This document shows positions 24,565 to 32,426 of a stretch of 32,541 bases of DNA, piece by piece (position 1 is the stretch's first letter; each line of letters starts with the position of its first letter). Both the position numbers and the translations under genes were made by a program. Source of the stretch: Pseudonocardiales bacterium. GTDB lineage: Bacteria; Actinomycetota; Actinomycetes; Mycobacteriales; Pseudonocardiaceae. Location: assembly GCA_019247305.1 (NCBI GenBank), contig JAFAPC010000044.1, forward strand, positions 1 to 32,541. Direction: 5' to 3'. The notes beneath the pieces are model-generated. The model saw nothing but the letters and a program-made list of their open reading frames with translations, searched no databases and was not told the origin of the DNA.

Positions 24565-26120
24565 TGGATGCCTCCGACTGGGGTGGGGTGCCTCGGTTCG
24601 TCCGCTACTGCCGCTACTGCCGCTACCGTGCAGGTCAGAGGGGTAGCGGCTACTGGTTGGAGATCCGCTACCGCTACTGGTGCCGCTACCTGGTCACCTC
24701 GGGTGGTAGCGGAGGCCTCCGCTACCGGGATGGTGTCCGCTACCCCTCTGACCTGGGCGGTAGCGGTGGTAGCGGTGGTAGCGGTGGTAGCGGCTGAGGG
24801 CAGGTAGCGGCTCCAGGCGTCAGCGAGTCCGTCGTCGCCGTCGATGCGGTAGCCCTTGACCACCGCGCCATTGGGAAGTTTGAGGTTTTTGGGTTTGACG
24901 CCGTAGCGGTCGAGGAGCCGGGCGAGGTGGCGGGCGTCGAGGGGTTTGCCCTCAAGGTCTCCCCAGGGTGCTTCATCGAGGCTGGTGAGGGTGGTGAGGA
25001 TGTCCGTGGTCCGCAGCCGCCCCGTGCCAGCCTGAGTGAAGACGTCTCGCAGGTCGGCCAGGAGTCGAATCCCGTCGGAGGTCATCACCGGTCCGGCGTC
25101 GAGGACAAAGTGTCGGCAGGCACGGTGGGCGGTGGTAGGCCAGTGGCCGCCGGCGGTCTCGGCAAGAGCGAGGAGCGGTTCCCAGATTTCGGCAGGTCGA
25201 TCGGTGACACCCTCAGGCATCGTGGGGAGGACACCGCTTAGCTGAGGTCGTACTGAGTCGATCCAGGTGGTCAGGTGGTCCCGGAGGGGCCGGGCATCCC
25301 GTGCGACGTGTCGTTCTCGGAAGGGTTCGACGGGTTCATCAGGGCGGCGTCGGCGCATGTGAATGGTGATCGCCCGGGTGGTAATGGTGGACGGCATGGC
25401 ACCGGCGATCCCGGCCAGCGCGGCGGGGGCGTAGACGGGAAACCGCTCCACTTTTATGTTTTTGGCGTCCCCGACACAGCGGGCGATCGTGGCTGAGCGC
25501 TTATACCCGGCGTTGAGCAGGCCCCGAAGATCCTCGTGATTTCCCCCGTTTTTGGGGTTGAAAATCGCGTCCACTTCGTCGAACAGGATCGTGATAGGTC
25601 CCAGAGACACGAGCCGAAAGAGTGCGGCGGGGGTGGCGGAGATGGTCATCTCAGGAGCCCGGACCAAGTATTGGGCAACCTCTAACACCCGGGTTTTGCC
25701 GGAGCCGGGCTCGGCGGAGTCCAACACGAGGCGGGGGGTGACATAGAACTGCTCCGCGGCGTGGGTGTGGGCATACCACAACGCCAGGGTCGGCGCGCAG
25801 TGCTCGGAGGGGAACACCGAGAACCGGGTGATGAACGCGGTCAGCTCGTCGAGGATCTCGTGACCAGTCCGGGCAGTGGCGGTGGCTGATGGTGGGTGCA
25901 GCCAGGTCAGCGGCTGGGCCGGGGTGGCCTCGGGTAGTGACTCATCCGGGCCCCCGCCCTGATCAGGGAGGGGTGGTGTGGCCTGCTGGGTGTGCCAGGT
26001 GTGTTGGCAGGTCTCGGAGCAGAAGTCGTCGGACACCGAGGACCCCCGGGGTTGCCCGCAGTGCTGGCAGGTGGGGGTGTCGAGCAGGTGGTCGAGGGTG
26101 GTGGTCAGGTTCGGGCTCAT
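24561..26120 (-). CDS. DUF3631 ATPase, replication protein of AICE
   Basis: 519 residues from ATG 26120 (overlapping the PrimPol stop by 4 bp). N-terminal zinc ribbon with TCQHCG…DDFCSETC at 18-38; an ATPase domain with Walker A P138-G-S-G-K142-T (SAEPGSGKTRV) and Walker B ITILFDEVDAIF (D181, E182); then the DUF3631 C-terminal part. DUF3631 proteins often sit next to PrimPol genes and probably act as replicative helicase/initiators. The last 70 residues are a low-complexity Ala/Thr/Val stretch encoded by the GTAGCGG iteron cluster. The zinc ribbon resembles that of TraB in this element. Confidence 0.88.
   Translation of the reverse strand: MSPNLTTTLDHLLDTPTCQHCGQPRGSSVSDDFCSETCQHTWHTQQATPPLPDQGGGPDESLPEATPAQPLTWLHPPSATATARTGHEILDELTAFITRFSVFPSEHCAPTLALWYAHTHAAEQFYVTPRLVLDSAEPGSGKTRVLEVAQYLVRAPEMTISATPAALFRLVSLGPITILFDEVDAIFNPKNGGNHEDLRGLLNAGYKRSATIARCVGDAKNIKVERFPVYAPAALAGIAGAMPSTITTRAITIHMRRRRPDEPVEPFRERHVARDARPLRDHLTTWIDSVRPQLSGVLPTMPEGVTDRPAEIWEPLLALAETAGGHWPTTAHRACRHFVLDAGPVMTSDGIRLLADLRDVFTQAGTGRLRTTDILTTLTSLDEAPWGDLEGKPLDARHLARLLDRYGVKPKNLKLPNGAVVKGYRIDGDDGLADAWSRYLPSAATTATTATTATAQVRGVADTIPVAEASATTRGDQVAAPVAVADLQPVAATPLTCTVAAVAAVADEPRHPTPVGGIQ
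24601..24815. repeat. CCGCTAC/GTAGCGG iteron cluster, candidate replication origin
   Basis: About 15 copies of the 7-mer CCGCTAC or its complement GTAGCGG occur in both orientations, including four in a near-tandem run of GGTAGCGGT at 24758-24790. A perfect 19-bp inverted pair (CAGGTCAGAGGGGTAGCGG at 24631-24649 and its complement at 24737-24755) frames the centre. They are in the coding 3' end of the DUF3631 gene, as plasmid origins often are in rep genes. One further copy is at 24903. Confidence 0.75.
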
Positions 26121-27019
26121 GCGGCGCTCCGGGGGCGAGTGCGGCGGGGATTCGCTATCCCGGCGGTCAGGCTGGTGGTGATGACGCGGGTGATTTCGTG
26201 GGGTGTGCAGTCGCAGTCGGCGCTGATGAGGGCGTGGGCGGCGGTGGTGAGCTCGGCCTGGGCGGTGTGGTGGTCGAGGAGGTCGGCGCCGACGAGTTGA
26301 CCGAGGGCGTAGGCGGCGCGGCACAGGGCCGCGTTGTGTCGGCCTGGGGGTGCGGTGCGGACCCGGTGGCACTCACCCTCTAGGGCGGCGGCGACGTAGC
26401 CGTGGGGGTTGGTGGTGGCCGCCACAGCGGGCGTTGAGCGCCCCGGAGCGGGTGTGGGGGTGAGGGCCTGGTGTAACCAGGTGGGCAACTGCGCAGGCTC
26501 CCGGTCGTCCACCAGCTCGTATCCGTGTGGGGGGAGGGGGTTGCCGGGGGCGAGGACGTAGCCACCGTGGGCGCGGGTGTCGATCTTCCATCCGATCGTG
26601 CTCTGGGTGTTGCGCAGGGTGGTCCCGGGTGGGGTGGTGTAGTAGAGGTGCCAGCCTCCGGAGGGGGTGCGCACGGTGTAAGTCGGGGTGAGCGTGGTAC
26701 TCCGCTCCCGGGCGAGGGCTCGCAGGACGCCGGCCCCGGTGGTGATCCCCCGAGCGGCCCAGGGCTCGGGGATGGGTTCCCCCGGTTTGGGGGCGTCGAG
26801 GTCGATCACGATGAGGCCGGAGGGGCCGGTCGCGATGCCGATCGCATACGGGGCCTGGCGCCACCAGTCGTGGATCTGCTCCGGGTTGGTGCTGGCCCGG
26901 GCCTCCCACTGATCGAGGATCGGGGGTTTCTTGCGGTAGGGGGTGATCGGGTGCACGTGCCAGCTCCGCTCAGCCAGACGCAGCGCCTGCTCGCGCAGGG
27001 CCGTGGTGGTGGTTATCAC
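26117..27019 (-). CDS. Bifunctional DNA primase/polymerase (PrimPol)
   Basis: 300 residues from GTG 27019 (GAGAGGAG about 8 bases upstream). The first 190 residues carry the AEP-type primase-polymerase motifs: GIATGPSGLIVIDLDAP (D73, D75 metal ligands), GGWHLYY (H124) and DTRAHGGYVLAPG. The C-terminal third is helical. It primes and may copy element DNA during autonomous replication. It is overlapped by the DUF3631 ATPase, forming the replication module. About 220 bp upstream holds two hairpins and an SSB-tail remnant. Confidence 0.93.
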   Translation of the reverse strand: MITTTTALREQALRLAERSWHVHPITPYRKKPPILDQWEARASTNPEQIHDWWRQAPYAIGIATGPSGLIVIDLDAPKPGEPIPEPWAARGITTGAGVLRALARERSTTLTPTYTVRTPSGGWHLYYTTPPGTTLRNTQSTIGWKIDTRAHGGYVLAPGNPLPPHGYELVDDREPAQLPTWLHQALTPTPAPGRSTPAVAATTNPHGYVAAALEGECHRVRTAPPGRHNAALCRAAYALGQLVGADLLDHHTAQAELTTAAHALISADCDCTPHEITRVITTSLTAGIANPRRTRPRSAA

Positions 27020-27057
27020 TGGGTGAGCTCCTCTCGCTTGTGTGCAGGACGGGGAGG

Positions 27058-27111
27058 GTGGTGCCGCACCCTCCCCGCGTTGGGGGTGAGCACGGGGGGG
27101 TGCGGCACCAC
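27058..27111. promoter_or_regulatory. Strong hairpin in leader of PrimPol
   Basis: Arms 27058-27071 and 27098-27111 (GTGGTGCCGCACCC and complement), 14 bp, 26-nt loop; the base is 38 bp from the PrimPol start. It may be a terminator/attenuator between ssb and primPol or a replication-related structure. A related hairpin is at 27181-27230. Confidence 0.55.
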
Positions 27112-27121
27112 GGGGACCGGT

Positions 27122-27240
27122 TTAGAAGGGGGGCTCATCCCCGGGGGTCCTTTTGGTCGGGTGCTGGATGTGGGGTGGTGGTGGCGCACCCTGTTGTGGC
27201 CCGGGGTGATGGGCCGGTGGGGTGCGCCACTGCTTGGGGT
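27122..27240 (-). pseudogene. Second SSB-like tail (C-terminal tip remnant)
   Basis: The minus strand reads KQWRTPPAHHPGPQQG, then APPPPHIQHPTKRTPGDEPPF and a stop at 27122, that is, a typical Pro/Gln-rich SSB linker and acidic PPF tip. It is in a different frame from the ssb stop at 27244, so it looks like the older tail of ssb or a duplicated end. A hairpin with 11-bp arms (27181-27191, 27220-27230, with inner GGCCC/GGGCC) lies within it. Confidence 0.45.
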
Positions 27241-27243
27241 GGT

Positions 27244-27698
27244 TTAGAAGGGGGGTTTATCCCCGGTATCCGGGTTGGCTGGTGTGGTGGTCCAGGGGTC
27301 GGTGTTTCCCTCACCGGTCGTGGTCGCGGTGGTGCGGGTGGTTTTGTTGACGGTGACGGTGGCCCATTTCAGGCTGGCGCCGATTTCGGTAGCATCAACC
27401 TGGAAGCTGGTGCGTGTTTCTCCGTCGCTGGTTTCCCAGTCGTGTTGCCGGAGGACACCGGTGAGGAGGATGCGGGTGCCTTTGGTGAGGGATTCGGCGA
27501 GGTTTTCGGCGGCTGGCGCCAGATCGAGCACCGGAGGAATGTGGCACCGTTGTCGACCCATTCGCCTTTGGTGGGGTCGTAGCGGCGGTCGTTGGCGGCG
27601 ACGGTGAAGTTCGCGACCGCGGCCCCGGTGGCGGTGTAGCGCAGTTCGGGGTCAGCAACCAACGTGCCAGCAATCGTGATTTCTGGTAATCCAGCCAT
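27244..27698 (-). pseudogene. ssb: Single-stranded DNA-binding protein, frameshifted
   Basis: From ATG 27698 (AAGGA seven bases upstream) the first 62 residues read MAGLPEITIAGTLVADPELR … NGATFLRCSIWRQ, a clear SSB OB-fold start. The frame then fails; shifting one base near 27512 restores AENLAESLTKGTRILLTGVL … EIGASLKWATVTV and the tip DTGDKPPF with stop at 27244. A missing base in a CCAGCCGCC run explains it. SSB coats lagging or transferred single strands and recruits partners through the tip. Either a recent null allele, an error in the sequence, or, least likely, programmed frameshifting. Confidence 0.85.
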
Positions 27699-27730
27699 GA
27701 GAGAATCCTTTTTCCTGGTTCGGGTGGTGG

Positions 27731-28402
27731 TTAGAACGGGGGCTCGTCGTCGTAGTCGTCGTCGTGGTCGGTGTGGTTGTGGTGGGTACGGGCTTGGGTG
27801 ATGTCGTGGACGTCGATCACCAGTTGTCCCTGAATGTCGACAGGCGTTATTCCGTAGTGGGCGAGGGTGCTGGTGAGGTCGTCCAGGGTCCATCGGGCGT
27901 AGCGCTCGTGGTCGTAACTGGCGAGGAGGCGCAGGAGGACCTGGGGGTGTACGTGGTGTTCAAACCCCAGCACGCTGTCGATATCGGCAAGCAGGGTCTC
28001 GGGTGCTGGTGGGCTGTCGTCGGGGGTGGGGAGGGTGTCGAGCCAGGCGAGGGCGACCGCAGCGAGGGTGGTGAGTCCGTGGTGGAGCACGGTGGGGTCA
28101 GGCTGGCCGGTGGGACCTGCGTCGAGGAGTTCGCCGCCGATGAGACCGAGGGCGCGGCTGAGCGCGGCGTGTCGATGCGGAGCGGGCGTGTGAGGCCCGA
28201 CTGAGCTGTCGTTATCGGGGTCGGTGTAGCGGGCGGTGAGGCCCTGGCGGGTGTCGGCGACGGCGGTGAGGGTGTCGGGGCTCGCCGCCGGATGCTGATC
28301 GGTCGTGAGGAGGTCGAAGAGGGCACTGCGGATCGCATCCCGGATCGGGACACGCACGGGGTCCGGGATGCTGGTCGGGGTGCTGCTGCGGGTGGTGGTC
28401 AT
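27731..28402 (-). CDS. 223-residue protein with TraB-like C-terminal domain and SSB-type tip
   Basis: ATG 28402, with AAGGA upstream. Residues 1-130 have no familiar motif. Residues about 136-207 (LLADIDSVLGFEHHVHPQVL…) align with the C-terminal end of TraB in this element, about 33 of 72 positions identical by eye; in TraB proteins this region is the winged-helix that recognises clt repeats. The extreme end is DDDYDDEPPF, an SSB-like acidic tip. It is not an SSB. A small DNA-binding partner of TraB or a regulator that docks on SSB-tip-binding proteins is plausible but inferred. It lies 32 bp before ssb. Confidence 0.75.
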   Translation of the reverse strand: MTTTRSSTPTSIPDPVRVPIRDAIRSALFDLLTTDQHPAASPDTLTAVADTRQGLTARYTDPDNDSSVGPHTPAPHRHAALSRALGLIGGELLDAGPTGQPDPTVLHHGLTTLAAVALAWLDTLPTPDDSPPAPETLLADIDSVLGFEHHVHPQVLLRLLASYDHERYARWTLDDLTSTLAHYGITPVDIQGQLVIDVHDITQARTHHNHTDHDDDYDDEPPF

Positions 28403-28435
28403 GGTGGTCCTTCCGGGTTGTCCGGCCACGATCAT

Positions 28436-28681
28436 GTAGTGGGGTCGTGTGGGGTCTCGGTGGTGACGGTGGGTAGTGGGGTGTGGGTGTGTGGGGTCAA
28501 GGGCGGGGGGAGGGAGGGAGGTCTCCCCGACCCTGTTGAGGCCTGGTTTTGGGGGGTGTCGGGGGGTGTTTACGGGGTGGTGGTCGGGGTCCTTGGTGGG
28601 TGTTGTGGCTGGTAGGGGCAGGGAGGTGGAGTCAGGGAGGGGCGAGGGAGAACTCCCTGGGTTCCCTGGGTGCCTCCCTGG
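28436..28681. other. G-rich spacer beside traB, candidate clt-like locus
   Basis: Gene-free 245 bp. It has three GACCCCA copies on the minus strand (28440-28446, 28450-28456, 28492-28498), similar to the GACCCGGA repeats of known AICE/plasmid clt loci, plus long G-runs. No promoter is obvious. Confidence 0.4.
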
Positions 28682-28693
28682 TCAGCTCCCTGC
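28618..28693. repeat. AGGGAG/CTCCCT inverted repeat array at the end of traB
   Basis: AGGGAG at 28620, 28634 and 28645, then CTCCCT at 28653, 28674 and 28686 (and TTCCCTGGG at 28662) form a nested inverted array, outermost GCAGGGAG/CTCCCTGC. It overlaps the traB stop, so it may terminate traB or act as a transfer/recognition structure. Confidence 0.55.
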
Positions 28694-30997
28694 GTCGTCG
28701 TCACTGTCCGTGTCGTTGTGGTGGTGACGGTGGGTGAGAGCGTGGGTGATGTCCTCGGTGCGGATGACCATGAGCCCATCGGATTTGGTGGGTTCGATGC
28801 CGTAGGGGGCGAGGGCGGTTTTCAGGTCGGTGAAACTCCATCCCTCGTAGTGGGTGGGGTTGTGCTCGGCCAGGCGGGTCAGGGCGACTTGGGTGCGGAC
28901 GCGTCGCTCGGCACCGAGCACGGTGGCGATGTCGGCGAGCACGTCCACCGGTTCCGGACCCTCCCCCACAGCGGCCGTCCTGCCGGTGCGGCGCAGCTGG
29001 GTGATGTGGGTCATGGCGCGGGTGATCACCGGGGTGACGTGGTCGATGTCGTCCTCGTAGGGAATGTAGAAGGTGGTGAGGAGTTCGAAGGTGGCTTCGG
29101 TGAGGCCGACGGCCACGCAGGTGCCGCGGTCGGTTTTCATACGGAGTTCGGTGGCGCGGATGCCGGCCCGGTATTTCCCGGAGCCGAGCAGCCCATCGTT
29201 GGCGACGTGATCGGCGACGGAGAACGCTAGGCCGCAGGAGATGTTGCGGGTGACTTCGCGGGGGATGGAGTCTTTGGTGGGGGATTGGGTGGCGAGGAGG
29301 AGGCTGATGCCGTATTTGCGGCCGCGTTTGATCAACCGGACGGCCCACTCCGCAGCCTGTTGGCCGTAGCTCGGGTGTTGGAACAATTCGTGGCACTCAT
29401 CGATCCAGCACCCGAGCCAGTGCAGCCCCAACCCGGGTTTGTTCGCCAGTTTGCGGCTGGTCTTCGGTGGTGAACCCGGTTGGTGTTCCAGGACCTTGCC
29501 CCGGCGTTCCATCTCGTCGAGCAGATCAGCCAGGGCGTGCATGGCGGCTTCGGCCACAGTGTCGTCCATACCCATCGCGTAGCGGGACAGCCGCGGCCGG
29601 AACGGGGCGAAGTCAGGGGACTGACCCATCACGAACACCCAGAGTTCCGCGGTGGGATCGAGGGCCGCACCCAGTAGCAGGGTGCGCAGTGCGGCGGACT
29701 TGCCCTGCCCGGGGCGCCCCCCAATCAAATAGTTCGCCTCGAACAACGGCGCCGGCACAATCGCCCCACGCTGGGTCTTACCAACCGGCACCCCCTCGAA
29801 CACATCGACCGTGCCGTCGTGAAGTAGGGGCCACTGGCCGGCGCCGGTGCCGAGTTTGCCTTTATCAGCAACCCACAGATCGAGAACGCCGGCCTCGGGG
29901 CCTTGGGTGGGCCAGGTTTCCAGGACGGCGCGGCCCAGGTTGGCGGCGAGGGTGGCGCGTTTGGCAGCGACCATCTCGGCGGTGACGCCCATCGGGAGCC
30001 GGATCTGGGCGGAGGTGCCGTTGCCATCGAGGCGGGCGGGGATGGTGTAGACCAGGGCGCCCCCGTTTTTGAAGAACCGGTCCAAGGGAGTGATGCTGAG
30101 GTGGGCCAGGGCTTGGGAGATGATCCGTTCGTCGATCCAGGAGTCCGGGTCCTCCACGCTGGGGCGGGTGAGGAACCCGACGCCGGGGGTGCGTTCGCGG
30201 CCCTCCCACACCGCCGCGCTCAGCCAGGCGATCGGGGTGAGTTTCAGGACCCAGGTCAGGACCGTGCCGGTGAAGGCGAGCAGGGTGTAGAGGGTGGCGA
30301 GCCAGGGCCACATCCGCTCCCGGGGCACCGACGCGTCCACCAGCACCAGGACCCCGCCGAGGGTGGTGAGTAGCAGGCCGATCCCGATGCCCCGGCGCAG
30401 GATGCGCCCGAGCTTGGCCCAGCGGTGCTGGGCATCGGCCCGGATCAACTCCTGCGCGGTCCGCCGAGCCTGGGAGTCCCCGGTGAGGCGCGCGGTGCGG
30501 GCATCGGCGCGCAAGTCTCCGTAGCTGGCCCACCGCCAGGCCTTGCTGAGCCACCGGGCGTGCCCGCGCAGCGCAAACCAGCACAATCGGCCTGCGTCCT
30601 GGGGAGCGTGGCGCACCCGGTAGGCCACCAGTCCGCGCAGGTGCACCACCTCGGGTGAGGTACTCAGGGATTGAAGGCGCGCCCGCAACAGCGGCGACTC
30701 GCCCGCTCGACGAGTCGCGAGAGCGGCGTCCTCGGCGTCGTCGGGGAGGAGCTCGCCCTCCAGGACTTCCGGGGCGGGTTCCACCGCCGTACTCGGGCTG
30801 AGGGGCTCGGTTCCCCTCAGCGGCTCACTCCGGTCCGCGCCGTGAGCTACGACCGCTGGTGTGGTGTGAGCGGTGTGCCCGGCGTGGTGACAGGCCTCGG
30901 AGCAGACATCATCGAACACCGACGCCTCTAGCGGTGCTCCGCAGTGCTGGCACGTGGGGGGTTGGGGTGGGTTGGTGAGCAGCGTGGTCGTCATCAC
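28682..30997 (-). CDS. traB: TraB/FtsK-SpoIIIE-like conjugative DNA translocase
   Basis: 771 residues. N-terminal zinc ribbon TCQHCG…FDDVCSEACHH (15-38), two membrane helices (about 203-222 and 230-258), Walker A GRPGQGKS (427-434), Walker B LHWLGCWIDECHE (D533, E534), and QSPTKDSIPREVTRNIS, typical of AICE FtsK-like TraB, which moves double-stranded DNA between mycelial cells. The C-terminal region (690-760) is a winged helix. Residues 682-753 resemble the small protein at 27731. ATG 30997 overlaps the upstream stop (30994). The ATPase core is intact. Confidence 0.95.
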   Translation of the reverse strand: MMTTTLLTNPPQPPTCQHCGAPLEASVFDDVCSEACHHAGHTAHTTPAVVAHGADRSEPLRGTEPLSPSTAVEPAPEVLEGELLPDDAEDAALATRRAGESPLLRARLQSLSTSPEVVHLRGLVAYRVRHAPQDAGRLCWFALRGHARWLSKAWRWASYGDLRADARTARLTGDSQARRTAQELIRADAQHRWAKLGRILRRGIGIGLLLTTLGGVLVLVDASVPRERMWPWLATLYTLLAFTGTVLTWVLKLTPIAWLSAAVWEGRERTPGVGFLTRPSVEDPDSWIDERIISQALAHLSITPLDRFFKNGGALVYTIPARLDGNGTSAQIRLPMGVTAEMVAAKRATLAANLGRAVLETWPTQGPEAGVLDLWVADKGKLGTGAGQWPLLHDGTVDVFEGVPVGKTQRGAIVPAPLFEANYLIGGRPGQGKSAALRTLLLGAALDPTAELWVFVMGQSPDFAPFRPRLSRYAMGMDDTVAEAAMHALADLLDEMERRGKVLEHQPGSPPKTSRKLANKPGLGLHWLGCWIDECHELFQHPSYGQQAAEWAVRLIKRGRKYGISLLLATQSPTKDSIPREVTRNISCGLAFSVADHVANDGLLGSGKYRAGIRATELRMKTDRGTCVAVGLTEATFELLTTFYIPYEDDIDHVTPVITRAMTHITQLRRTGRTAAVGEGPEPVDVLADIATVLGAERRVRTQVALTRLAEHNPTHYEGWSFTDLKTALAPYGIEPTKSDGLMVIRTEDITHALTHRHHHNDTDSDDDAGS

Positions 30998-32094
30998 GCG
31001 GCCCTTTCGTCTCGGTCTCGGTCGGTTCGAGCCGTCGTTCCGCCCTCAGCGGGGTGGTGTGTCGTGGTCAGCTCCGCGGCCAGGGTGGTGGCGATCTTGG
31101 TGGAGGAGCCGCGGGAGCAGGTGGTGACCTGGCGCACCCACGCGGGGGTGATCACGGTTCCGGGTGTGTAGGCGGTGCGGGCTTCGGTGAGGTAGTCGGC
31201 CAGCAGCTTGCGCCGCACCCGCTGAGCAGCCCGCGCGCTGCCCGGTGGTGGGTGGTGGGGTGCACCACCCCGGTTCGCTCCCCGACCGGCATGCGGGGCT
31301 GGGGGGTTCACCGGGTGCGCGGGTGAGCGTTCACCAGCAGGGCCCCTGAGCTGCTCACCACCGCCGGTCACGGGGTTACTGGTGGCCGCCGCTGGGTGGT
31401 GCTCACGATCGCCTACGGGGCTCGTCATGCTGGTCGCCTCCGGGTGACTGGTGGTGCCGGCGGGGGCGGGCTGCTCTGGGATGGTGGTGGTCACCGCGGC
31501 GCGTTGTGCCTGCTCGCTCGGTGTGGCTGGGGGTGTGTGGGCGGCGCGCTGAGCGCAGTCGGTCAGCGCGTATTGCAACTCGGTGAGCGCCTCAGCGGCG
31601 ATGACCACGACCAGGGGCGGGACGGAGTGCAGCACGACCCCGGAGGCGGAGCCTGCGGCCCAGTAGGCCCAGGTGTTCATCACATACGTGGCGGAGAGGA
31701 GTACCCATTTCGTGATCCGGGGCCACGGGCCGGTGTGCACCTGGGCCCGGGTGGTGGCCTGCTCGGCGCGCAGGACCGCGAGCAGGACCAACGACACCAT
31801 GGGGTCGAGCAGCCAGGCCGCCCACCACACCAGCGACCCCGTGGGGGTGTCGGTGGCGGCGAAGTGTTGGACGGTGGTCATGGTGAAGCACAGTCCGAGT
31901 CCGATGCCGGTCCACATGAGGTGCTCGACTTGGGTGCGTAAGCGCTCCACCCGTAACGCCACCACGTCGGGGTCGCTCTGGTAGGCCCGCGCCTCGGCCG
32001 CGGCAGCGGCCTGCGCCGCGAGGCGTTGGGCGGGACTCACCGATGGGTGCCCGCTGTCGGGTGGGGGTGGTCCGTGCCGGGTCGGGGCGCTCAT
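30994..32094 (-). CDS. DUF2637/SpdB-like membrane protein with C-terminal DNA-binding-like region
   Basis: 366 residues from ATG 32094 (AGGAGGGG upstream). Four membrane helices lie at about 57-78, 88-110, 127-148 and 152-172 (WLLDPMVSLVLLAVLRAEQ is the DUF2637 signature part). A Pro/Ala/Thr-rich low-complexity linker (about 190-285) follows, then a helical C-terminal domain (RRKLLADYLTEAR … WVRQVTTCSRGSSTKIATTL) like a winged helix. DUF2637 proteins accompany TraB and are thought to help spread of plasmid DNA in mycelium. It overlaps both neighbours by 4 bp. Confidence 0.85.
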   Translation of the reverse strand: MSAPTRHGPPPPDSGHPSVSPAQRLAAQAAAAAEARAYQSDPDVVALRVERLRTQVEHLMWTGIGLGLCFTMTTVQHFAATDTPTGSLVWWAAWLLDPMVSLVLLAVLRAEQATTRAQVHTGPWPRITKWVLLSATYVMNTWAYWAAGSASGVVLHSVPPLVVVIAAEALTELQYALTDCAQRAAHTPPATPSEQAQRAAVTTTIPEQPAPAGTTSHPEATSMTSPVGDREHHPAAATSNPVTGGGEQLRGPAGERSPAHPVNPPAPHAGRGANRGGAPHHPPPGSARAAQRVRRKLLADYLTEARTAYTPGTVITPAWVRQVTTCSRGSSTKIATTLAAELTTTHHPAEGGTTARTDRDRDERAA

Positions 32095-32426
32095 GAGCGG
32101 CCCCTCCTGCGGTGGTGCTGGTCGCCGTTGATGATTTCGGTGACCGCGAACAGGCGGGCGATCGTGCTGCCGGCGAACAACGCGGGCACCGAGAGGGTCA
32201 CCGCCCAGGCGCGCGGATCGGTGGTGGCGGCCAGCACGACCCACTGCACCCCGACGATCACACCCATGGTGACCAGGGCGTGCAGCAGGGTCGTGCCCAC
32301 CCGGGTGACTTCCTGGGTTTGGCGGGCCAGCTTGTAGGCACCCCGTGCCCCACTGCGAAACGCCGCCAAGGCCCCGAGGGCGGCCAGTACGGTGAGGGTG
32401 AGCAGGGCGAGTGTGGAGGAGCTCAT
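32091..32426 (-). CDS. Small membrane protein of the transfer operon
   Basis: 111 residues from ATG 32426 (GTG 32429 possible). Three hydrophobic helices: LTVLAALGALAAF, LVTMGVIVGVQWVVLAA and SVPALFAGSTIARLFAV; the end is basic (HHRRRGRS). Spd-like by position and size, no specific family. Overlaps the SpdB-like gene by 4 bp. Confidence 0.7.
   Translation of the reverse strand: MSSSTLALLTLTVLAALGALAAFRSGARGAYKLARQTQEVTRVGTTLLHALVTMGVIVGVQWVVLAATTDPRAWAVTLSVPALFAGSTIARLFAVTEIINGDQHHRRRGRS

Noticed and set aside
24758..24815. Possible CRISPR-like repeats (GGTAGCGGT)
   Set aside because: No constant spacers and no cas genes; the units are too short and tandem. They fit iterons.
28670..29230. 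Long + strand frames opposite traB and the other element genes
   Set aside because: They are the mirror of strongly coding GC-rich genes and contain no domains.
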